Assembly (NCBI GenBank): GCA_037042915.1
Contig: CM073201.1
Coordinates: 2,232,001 to 2,296,000 of the forward strand
DNA: 64,000 bases
Direction of reading: 5' to 3'
Origin: Auricularia sp. M13
Lineage: Eukaryota > Basidiomycota > Agaricomycetes > Auriculariales > Auriculariaceae
The notes beneath the pieces are model-generated. The model was not told where the DNA came from. It made no database searches and saw only the letters and a program-made list of their open reading frames with translations. The position numbers and the translations under genes were made by a program. Below are positions 56,109 through 64,000 of the stretch, piece after piece (position 1 is the stretch's first letter; each line of letters begins with the position of its first letter).

Positions 56109-58827
56109 ATGGCGCTCTCAGTGTCCGACACACCGATTCGCAAGAACGCGTTCAACCACCACGCTAACTTGTACTCCGAATACGATCACGCAATTGCCGA
56201 ACGCGCCATTGACGCTGAGGAGATGGACCGATATATTACGGCGGTTAAGGAGACCGTTCCTTCGGAAGCCTGGAAAGACATTGCGGAGGACGCCGACATT
56301 CTGGCCGTTCGAGAGGCTATTCTGAACATTCCCTCAACAGCCCTCGAAAAGAAGCGCTACGGCCTCACCACGAGGCTGCTCAACCTCGTTAGCCGTTCTG
56401 TGTTCAGCGTCCTGAGGGACAGCCGACGCATCGAGGATCAAGATGTTGCCTGCATTTTCTCAGCCAGGCCGGACCACATCCCGCGCGGCGATATTCACGA
56501 TACACAGATTCGGCCGGATTACCCTTCGTTTTTCGGAACATACGCTGAACTTGAAATTGCCTGCAACTTGGATCACTACGTCCCGAATCCTATGTTGCCC
56601 TGGCCCGAGCTTGGGAATGTCGGCGAGCAGAAGAGGACTCCGGGCACGACCGGAACGGGCCAGTTCAAGACCTACCTAACCACTCTGAAGCGCTATCGCC
56701 CCGACCTGCCCACCATCCATGGAGTTCTTGTTAGTCGCGACTATATCCAGCTCTCACAGCTCAACGCGTGCGGCATGTGGAGCTCCAAACCGGCCAAGAT
56801 ATCTGGTTCTCTTGATCCTTGGATCGCCTTCGTCGTCCTCGTTTACCGATCGTACGACCAGCGCGACAAGAAACTTTGCTATAATGCGACGCAGAATAGC
56901 TTCTTGCGCTGGGACGTCATGGACGCGACTGGTCCTACGCCCATGCAGAAGTACGTGCTGACGCCGTTCTACACCGTGCGCTGTCCCGGCCGAGGTACCT
57001 TCGCAGCGTTCCAGGTTGTAAAAGGACTGGCTACTACACTCGAAGCTAGGGCTGCCTTCCATGGAGGTCCTGTCGAAGGTTTCTGGAAGACGTCATGGCA
57101 GCAGCGCAGGCAATCAAAGGAGCGCGAGCTCCTAGACCGTCTTCATGGTCCCGGCCGCTGGATTCCTGGGCTGGTTCGCCCTTATGCGGCTACGAGTGAC
57201 GAGCTTCTCGTGGTTCCCTCACCATCCGATGTCATATGCCGGACGCAGCCTGCCGCCAACATCGTGGATGATTCGCCAGCAACCTCATTGGCAGACCAGG
57301 CATCGTCTGTCTCAACCAGTAATGGTCTCGGGGACACCTCTTGTGTCGAACGGGTTCAAGAAGTTGTTCATATCGGAAGCATCGGCGAACCGTTGAGCCA
57401 GTGCGAAACCCCGCGCGAGCTACTCTTCTCTGCTTATGATCTCATCGAAAGTGCGTATCCGCTGAGGTTTATGGATGCGGCCGTTGACTGACATTCAATC
57501 GATGTTAGCGTACGTTAACGTTCTCGAACATGGCGTCATCCACCGCGACGTAAGTTGGTTCAACGTGATGTGCAAGCCTATTCACTACGAAGGCGGTGAT
57601 CCCGCCGAGCAGGAGAGGCCCTGCATCAAGAAAATACTGTGCGTGTAAGGACCATCTAGTTTGAATAACCTCTTACAGTGCTGCAGGCATGAAGTCGGCC
57701 ATTACTCGGATGGGAAACCCTTGGTGTCCTCGGTACTATTAGGCGACTTGGATCATGCCATTGATCTTACAGAGCTTCAACAAAACAGCCATCGTCGAGA
57801 GCGCACGGTATGCGTCATTTCCCCCTTACGACTCTTGATCTGAATAATTTGTCAGGGAACGCCCATGTTTATTTCTGTCCAGCTTGGCGATCCCAGAGAA
57901 ATGAGCTACCGTCTGGCGCATGATCATTGGGACGACATCTTCTCCGCCCTTCACTGGGTTGACGATCACGAACTTGGCCCTGATGTGCTTAGGAGCGCTT
58001 TCCCCGAAGGCGACGACGACTTGATGGGCAAGTTGCACGAGGTCTTGCAGCTTGAGAAATCACGGAAGACCATTGTCAAGCTTCGCGAGCGGCCTGTTCA
58101 CCGCCCATGGCACGACGCCGAATCGATGTTCTGGGTTTACCTCTGGGCCTTCGCTCGCGCGCGGCCTCGCGGTTCTCCGCACGAGATTGATACAGACGAG
58201 ATCAACAAGGCCAGCAAATTCTGCGAGCACCTTTTGGCGCACGAAGTCGGTAAACCTGGATCGGGCTTTGAAGATTATCGTGCGAAATTTCTCAAAGTTC
58301 CGAGCGACATCGAGACGTTGTTCCACCCTTCTTTCGCCCCCTTCGAGAGCCTGTTCGTGGCCATGGCCTCGTACTTGAAGGTTCCTTGGCATTTGTACGA
58401 GAAGACCATCGGCATCAAACACGCCCACTTCGCATATCGACGCATGATGGTTGGCTTTATTCTGAAGACGGATGCGGCGCTCCTCGACGTTTTGCTGGAC
58501 ACGGAGCAGCCCAGGATCGTTTGGACGCCAAACTTCAAGAAGCATGAGCGGATATCGTCATTCCAGTCGGACCTTCGTGCCACTGTCGGTGCTTCAGGAC
58601 GCTCCCATATTTTGGAAGAGCTCAGATCGCGCGACTCCGAACCCGGCGAACGGTCTGGCAAGAAGCGAAAGACCCCGTGCGACGATGGGGATGGCGGCGC
58701 GCACAAGAAGTCTACTGGGCCGGGACGACAGCCTCAGCTGCGACCCATTCCTGCGGAAGTGGCTACGAAGGACGAAGATGTTTACAACGAAACTTTTTTT
58801 GCAGTGCGCGCGGCATTACTGCCATGA
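56109..58827 (+). CDS. FunK1 fungal-type protein kinase
   Basis: A kinase family found mainly in multicellular mushrooms and often expanded there. Exons 56109-57450, 57509-57642, 57679-57807 and 57856-58827 give 858 residues. A long N-terminal FunK1-specific region (LDPWIAFVVLVYRSYDQRD, CPGRGTFAAFQVVK) precedes the catalytic loop VLEHGVIHRDVSWFNVM, a DLDHAID in place of the usual DFG, and the activation-segment end GTPMFISVQL. Later conserved pieces are HDHWDDIFSALHWV and RPWHDAESMFWVYLWAFARA. The C-terminus is basic and probably nuclear (GKKRKTP). The third intron is only 36 nt, unusually short, so that junction is tentative. It has its own TATA box and stands alone here. Confidence 0.9.
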
Positions 58828-59187
58828 CGTACACTTGCATCTACGCTCGGCCTATGCACTTCGCCTCAAAGTGTGGAAGGATCGCACGCTGTGGTTCAGC
58901 AAAGGCACCTAGGATTCTTTCCTCGTTTCTCGCTTTTTCCCCGCTATGCTCTCTACGCGCTGACTCCAAGTTCTCATGGACTACTTATGATGCATACAAA
59001 TTGTAATGTACCACCTACTCTATATGAGCTCCAGCTCTAATTCATTGTCAATGACGACGCTTTTCGCTGCGTTGCGCCTCCTGTCCACTCGACCGAGACT
59101 ACAGTATCATCATCTCGGACCGCGCCCTGAGTCAACGCCAACCTGAATATGCGAAGGATATGCGAAGAAGATTATCATGACCTGCCA
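58828..59187. other. convergent 3' intergenic region
   Basis: Between the stop codons of the kinase (+) and the orphan membrane protein (-). No gene is seen. Confidence 0.4.
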
Positions 59188-60108
59188 TTATGCCGACCTG
59201 GACCGCGGTCTTGGCAACCCTCTAGACCTCCCCAGTACCAACGATGCCGCAGATTCTGACGCACGAGTACCGATGAAGGTGTCGTCGAAATCGGCGCGCG
59301 AGACGGGCACGGCGTCGTCTTCCGGCCCAATGATTCTGACTTCACCCTTCGCAGGATCCGTATTCTCCTTCCGCGCGGACAGGACGAGCACCAGAAGTGC
59401 GATCGGCAGTGCGAGCAGAATCGCGCAGGAGACCAGTGTCCAGATGCGATATCGCGTGGCCATGAGAGTCTGCATAGTATAGAGCATTTCGCATCACTAA
59501 ATCGGATTCGCGAACCTGAGAGAGACCTGCACGCACGTAGCGCACGTAGCCTTGCGTGCTCGACGACAAGGACACTTGGATGATACTGCCAGCCACAATG
59601 CCGCCCAGCATCAGACCGAATGATATCCAGAGACAGTGATACGTCCCGCGCTGGGTATAGTTGATTATCGGCGTCGGCGGGGGAGTGGTGACGAGAGCAG
59701 AGGTGGAGGCCAACAGCAAGCTCCCCTGCCAGTGCGCGACTGGCATGAGCTCATTCGAACGAGTCAGATAAACGTGTGTGGACGCACGATGACAGTCCAC
59801 GCTGAGATCATCTTGGTGAGCCGTTCCTTGTCTTCCTTGAAGTCCTTTTCGTCGCCGGTGAGTATGCGCCACTGGTGGTCCAGCGTGGCGCGCGCGAACG
59901 CAATCATGCACATTGTCGTGAAGATCTCCTTCAGGACTGGCTGCATGAAGCTGGGCCGTACTCCAGAAAAGTCGCTGACGCGTCGCCAGTGCGGCGGCAT
60001 GGCGACTGGACGCCGCGTACGTCGCTCCTCTGCCTCCGAGTGTTGATACGGCTGAGGACTCGGCATTGAGATAGAGTGATAAGGCAGCAGAGGATTCGAA
60101 GACGACAT
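59188..60108 (-). CDS. orphan membrane protein
   Basis: Three exons (60108-59788, 59725-59516, 59469-59188) splice in frame to 270 residues. I do not recognise the family. A polar N-terminus (MSSSNPLLPYHSISMPS) leads into a helical charged region (DEKDFKEDKERLTKMISAW). Three likely membrane segments follow: SAWTVIGSLLLASTSALVTT, CLWISFGLMLGGIVAGSII and IWTLVSCAILLALPIALLVL. The C-terminal tail is hydrophilic and acidic, then Arg-rich. The consistent splice sites and preserved frame through three introns argue for a real gene; no function is proposed. Confidence 0.75.
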
Positions 60109-60280
60109 GGGAGCATAACCTATTGATCATAATCGCCGGGTAGCCAGAATAGCATTGACTTTTATAGGTAATTTTGGTATCAGAGACGTGTTTTGAGCCA
60201 GAGAATGGTCAGGATATAGGCGGAAGGTGCAAGGCCAGGAACTCGCGGAAGCATGCTTGTGGAGGGTCATCCTGCTTCGA

Positions 60281-60304
60281 ATGCAGACGCCGAAGCCCAG
60301 GGTC
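60281..60304 (+). repeat. direct repeat, copy 1 of 2
   Basis: A 24-nt core beginning ATGCAGACGCCGAA is repeated at 60581-60604 with one mismatch, exactly 300 bp away. Weaker similarity extends about 15-20 bp on both sides (GGAGGGTCA upstream, CGCCTCA downstream). Confidence 0.85.
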
Positions 60305-60580
60305 GTCGCCTCAGAGGGATGCCAGACGGGGATGCTGGTGCAAAAGTACTTAGCCGCATTGTCTGGCCGTGCACTCGCGAGGTGGTCAGAACACCGGGTC
60401 GTGCCCGGGGACGCGAGGATCTGCAATCCGACATGAGCAAACCGGCCGCCACAGACGAAACGGCGAAGCGCCTCAGTGTCTGATAAGGTGAGGCGGATGT
60501 AGCGCATGGTGAGATCCATGACGGGGCGGAATCGAGCCGTACTCAGCTAAAGAGCTAGAGCAGGAGGGTCAATCCCGTTC

Positions 60581-60604
60581 ATGCAGACGCCGAACCCCAG
60601 GGTC
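60581..60604 (+). repeat. direct repeat, copy 2 of 2
   Basis: Partner of the block at 60281-60304. The flanks are related but more diverged, which suggests an old local duplication. Confidence 0.85.
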
Positions 60605-61106
60605 ACCGCGCCTCAAAGGGGCGTGTCGAGCATTCAGGTGGTGTTGTATACCAGGGGTTCGGTTCGCAGCATGGGCGACCCTCGCTGAGATACGGCGGAA
60701 ATGCATGCGTCAGTCCCCTAAGAACTTGGGGCAGAGCAGGGTCTTGGTCAATACTAATCAGCATCGATTTACTAGAGACGGCCACAGTCCGTGAGGCAGG
60801 CGTTCACGTCCTGCTTTTGTTCAGACTGTTCTGCTGCGGAGGGTGCGACGGTCGCCGGGACGTGCGTGTGTGGGGCATGCGATAGAAACTGGACGCGATG
60901 GTAGCCTGGCAGTGGAGTACGTGCGCGGATCGTCACGAGCACGTCGCTCACGTTAGAAGAAAGGAATCACTGTCTTGCAGGAGGAGGCGGTTACAAGCCC
61001 AGATCGGCAGGTTGACCGATTCGCAGTTTATGACAGTATCGGTACAGAATAGCGATACAACCAGGGGAGCGCAAGAAGCGGATCGCGCGCTGCGCGAGTG
61101 CACTGA

Positions 61107-61904
61107 TTAAGAGAAGCTGCCATGCGAGGTGGATGCAGATGGCGAGGGAGAGTAATAGGACGCTGAAGAGTACGACGGGGACGTGGACGTTGAAGCCTCG
61201 GAATACGTTAGGGACGAGGCAGTGGTGGAGCTGGCAAAGAAAGACGGTGATGCCGAGTAGTACGAATCGGCCGACTGCGAGACCTGGACAACCTGAGGCG
61301 AGCGGCTCTGGAACGACGGGTCGAAGGCGGTGGCGGACCAGGACTCGGTCGACGCGGAGGACGCGAGCAGGACCTTGCGGCGGCGCTCCTCAAGCACTCT
61401 GCGCGTGTCGACCATCTCCTCCTGGGCGAGCCGGACGTTCTCTGCGAGACGCTGCAGGCTTGCGGTCATCTCCTCGGTGACATGGGCGAGCCACTCGGCC
61501 TGCTGCAGCGAGCCGCCGCCGACGCTCGCCTCGCGCCAGTGGGCCTACGAGTCCAGGCTGCCTGGCGTGCGGACATGGGTGGACGAGCTCGCGCTGGACG
61601 CCGAGAAGGACGCGCGCGGGGTGGCTGGGGAGATGCTGGGGCGCGCGGGGCGGTCGCGCTGGTACGGGAGGCCGAAGCGCTCGACGGGGTCTGGACGGGC
61701 ACGCGCATCGGGGTCGGCGGTGTCGTCATCGTCCTCGGACGAGTCGGAGAGGAAGGACAGGGGCTGGAAGGAGTAGGCGGCTGCGCTGTCTCTGCGCTGC
61801 GGGACCGGCGGCGGGCGCGCCGGGCGGGCCGTGTGGCGGCGGGCGTCGGCGGCGGAGTGCGTGGGCGTCGGGCGGCGGGCGCGCACGCTGGGGCCGGTCT
61901 CCAT
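61107..61904 (-). CDS. Ser-rich coiled-coil protein, interrupted by one in-frame TAG
   Basis: On the minus strand one frame runs from ATG at 61904 to a stop at 61107, broken by a TAG at 61545-61547. The N-terminal part is Arg/Pro-rich, then has an acidic stretch (SDSSEDDDDTADPDARA). After the TAG comes a convincing coiled coil (SLQRLAENVRLAQEEM, VDTRRVLEERRRKVLL) and a Ser/Tyr/Thr-rich tail. The frame and composition continue across the TAG, so a base error (Tyr codon) is more likely than true termination. A small unrecognised intron is also possible. The family is unknown; coiled-coil oligomerisation is inference. It diverges from APC4 with 130 bp between. Confidence 0.6.
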
Positions 61905-62034
61905 GGCGCGAGGCAGGGCAGGGCAAGCCTAGCACCGTCACGGCCGCGGTGCCATCGTCGGCTGCGGATGCAGTGGCCGTGCGACGATCGCGGACATAGA
62001 CTCCTCAGAGGACGCGCGCCCCGGCTGTCGCCGC
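61905..62034. promoter_or_regulatory. short bidirectional promoter, coiled-coil protein and APC4
   Basis: 130 bp between divergent start codons, GC-rich, with no TATA box. Confidence 0.5.
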
Positions 62035-64000
62035 ATGGCCTCGCTCGACAGCGCGTCGTTCGTCCCGCTCGCCTGCGTCCGCGTCGCCAGCGCCCGTCTG
62101 CTCGCCTGCGCGTGCAGCCCGGACAAGGACCTCTTTGTGCTGCTCACGCGCGCCCAGAACAAGGACCGCCTCGCGCTCTGGAAAATCAAAGGCGCAAAGA
62201 AATGGGAGGTCGAGGTCTGTGTCGAGCTCGCCGAGCCCGAGAGCGTCGCCGGCGTCGCCTGGAGCCCGGATGGTGCGTGCACTGTATTGTATGCCTGGTT
62301 GCGACTGAGCGAGAGGCCAGGACTGAGCATTCTCGTCGCGCACCAGCCGCCGCGGCTCAGCCTGCATTCTCTCCAGGACGGCCGTGAGCTGCAGTCGATC
62401 CCGGTCAACGTGCACCCGGATGCCGCGCTCACCGGCGTCTGGTGGCTCAAGAACACCCCCAAACCCGTGCCCGACGTCTGGAAGCGCGACGAGCTCGTCG
62501 TACGTGCCAGCCAAAACGCGTCTCCCGCACGCGACTCACGCGTCGCAGCCAGGCTCGGCGCTCTCCACGCTCGCCGGTCTGCCGCTCCTGGACCCCTTCA
62601 AGGACTACCACCAACCGTACGCTGGCCGCCGCCTGTCATGCGCATTTGACGCCCGCTCACTGCCGTCCAGCACGCAGACCAACGCGTTCGCGTTTGGCAC
62701 CGCGACCACGGGCAACCAAACGGCCGCGATGCCGCCCGTGTTCCGCTCCTGGCCGGCGCTCGCGCCCAATCTGCGCCTATCCTCGATCGCCCCGACGGAA
62801 TTCGGCGCGCAGGACACGCTCGACGACGACGACGCGCTCGACCGCGACTCGCTCGTCGTCGCGACCGACTCGACCGGCGCGCTGCACTGCTTCCTCGACG
62901 GCGTCTACGCGCTCGGCGCCGTCGCGCTCGGCGTCCCGTGCACCGTGACCGCGCTCGCCGCGCCGCCGCCCGACGCCGCGCGCGTCCTCGTCCACGCGCG
63001 GTCCGCGGGCGGCAGCACGAACGCGCGCCCGCTGCCCGTGCACCTCGACCTGATCCGCGCGCGCAGCACGCGCGACGTCGCGCAGGTGTCGACCGCCGCG
63101 CGCGATCTCACGTGGTACGCGCTGCGCGTCGTGCGCGAGATGCGCGAGACGTGGGTCGGCAATGGCAGCAACGAGGCCGTGGCGGGACTCGGAAAGCGAT
63201 GGGTCAAGAGCCTCGAGACGCGCATCCAGACTCATACCAGCGCGTTGCTTTATCCTCGTAGCGACGTTTGAAGGCTTATACTGCTTGCAGCTGCTCCACC
63301 GCACCCGATCTTTGAACTGACCCTCCTGCTCACTACCGGCCGTATATCTGACGGTCTGCACGACATGCTGACCGGCGCTGAGAAGGCGGCAGGTCCGGAA
63401 CGGGTCAGTGCGCCTGCATTGACAATCATCCACTGATAGTGACCACTGTCTTGCAGCCACCCAACATTAACCGTTGGGAGACGCTGATGACGGACGCACT
63501 CATCAAGCTACGCGACTACTCGGAGCGGCGCGTCTCCCCCGCGTGCCAGCGCCTCCTCGTCCTCCTGCAAGACGTCCGGGGCTGGTCGAAAATGTCAGTG
63601 TCCCTTGCACACCCTTATCTCCCTCCACGTCGCGTTGCTCACAGCACGAGTATGTAGGCCGCAGGAATCCGAAACGTTGCTGCTGGAAGAGCAGGAGATT
63701 GACGAGATTGTCCTCCTCGTGCGCAGAGCATGCGAGCTGAGCGCCTGGCTCGCGGCGGCGGCGCGCGACGAGCTGGAGCGGTTCCGGCACTTCATATCCT
63801 GGTTGAAAACGGGTATGCTGCCACCTCACCTCACCTCACCAAAACCAAAAGTAACATGGTGGGTTTGCCTGCAGAGACGATGAACGCGAACTCGGACGCG
63901 CCGTCGATGTACTCGCTCCGGCACGACGTGCTGGAGGTGAACGAGTACATCATGCGCGGCCTGACGGGCAGCGTGCTCGACGGCTGGTTCTTCGACGGCG
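62035..64000 (+). CDS. APC4: anaphase-promoting complex subunit 4, 5' part (runs off the window)
   Basis: Scaffold subunit of the APC/C ubiquitin ligase that drives mitotic exit. The start is the ATG at 62035. The N-terminal WD40-like domain shows LACACSPDKDLFVLL, RLALWKIKGAKKWEVE, VAGVAWSPDG, LSILVAHQPPRLSLHSLQDG and ALTGVWWLKNTPKP. The APC4 helical domain shows LTLLLTTGRISDGLHDML, NRWETLMTDALIKLRDYSER, ACELSAWLAAAARDELERFR, HFISWLKT and, in the final exon, SLRHDVLEVNEYIMRGLTGS. Introns include one at 62273-62321 and one before the last exon near 63815-63875, which holds a short CTCAC tandem. Codons between 62800 and 63200 are extremely GC-rich. The 3' end is outside the window. Confidence 0.88.

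Larger units (their letters stand above)
60109..61106. other. intergenic region with a pair of direct repeats
   Basis: About 1 kb without a supportable gene. It contains two similar blocks 300 bp apart. A minus-strand open frame of 130 codons (60127-60519) covers one of them but has no recognisable features. Confidence 0.5.

Noticed and set aside
60127-60519. 130-codon minus-strand frame as a gene
   Set aside because: No motif, membrane segment, signal peptide or start context. It overlaps one of the direct repeats.

Overview
The window looks like nuclear DNA of a mushroom-forming basidiomycete (Agaricomycotina). The evidence is dense genes on both strands, introns mostly of 45-65 nt with GT..AG ends and CTGAC/TTGAC-like branch sites, GC-rich coding sequence, and basidiomycete families such as a PriA-type secreted protein, a FunK1 kinase and a hybrid-type heme peroxidase. 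I see no rRNA, convincing tRNA, CRISPR array, transposon or viral fossil. The content is ordinary chromosome carrying core eukaryotic genes with a few lineage-specific ones between them.

Layout, left to right: the 3' end of malate synthase (to 600, +); a PriA-like secreted protein with a long repeat tail (1568-3379, +); UTP25 (3528-5899, +); TAF12 (6082-7360, +); an adiponectin-receptor/PAQR membrane protein (7740-9574, +); peptidyl-tRNA hydrolase (9920-10731, +); a secreted GH92 alpha-mannosidase (11363-14968, +); a peroxisomal acyl-CoA oxidase ending in AKL (15262-17950, +); a class 3 lipase (18482-19699, -); a PNS1/CTL choline-transporter-like protein (19806-22175, +); RCC1 (22581-24366, -); a 3-hydroxyacyl-CoA dehydratase (24454-25474, +); ETF alpha (25726-26885, -); a very large ZNFX1/Hrr1-type helicase with NFX1, CCCH and RZ zinc fingers (27585-35748, +); a Cdc25-type RasGEF with SH3 and WW modules (35910-about 40545, -); a secreted hybrid heme peroxidase (41854-43409, -); the RNA polymerase I largest subunit (43904-49792, -); an NCS1 permease (50107-52310, -); PEX5 (53230-55545, +); a FunK1 kinase (56109-58827, +); an orphan membrane protein (59188-60108, -); a Ser-rich coiled-coil protein (61107-61904, -); and the 5' part of APC4 (62035 to the window end, +).

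Several genes are thematically linked without forming a true cluster. Malate synthase, acyl-CoA oxidase and the PTS1 receptor PEX5 concern peroxisomes; ETF alpha and the dehydratase concern fatty-acid turnover and synthesis. UTP25 and RPA190 both serve ribosome production. Some divergent pairs share very short spacers (lipase/PNS1 106 bp, RCC1/dehydratase 87 bp, coiled-coil protein/APC4 130 bp).

A recurring feature matters for anyone reusing this sequence. At least six conserved genes (PriA-like, peptidyl-tRNA hydrolase, acyl-CoA oxidase, dehydratase, peroxidase, RPA190), and probably the helicase N-terminus, need a single-base shift inside an exon to keep the family alignment. Several of these lie in short homopolymers. 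Consensus errors explain this better than widespread gene decay. The most unusual biology is the PriA-like protein with its Val/Ala/Lys repeat tail, the multi-zinc-finger helicase, a tandem WW pair in the RasGEF, the non-canonical SAL end of malate synthase, and a 7-nt micro-exon in the acyl-CoA oxidase.
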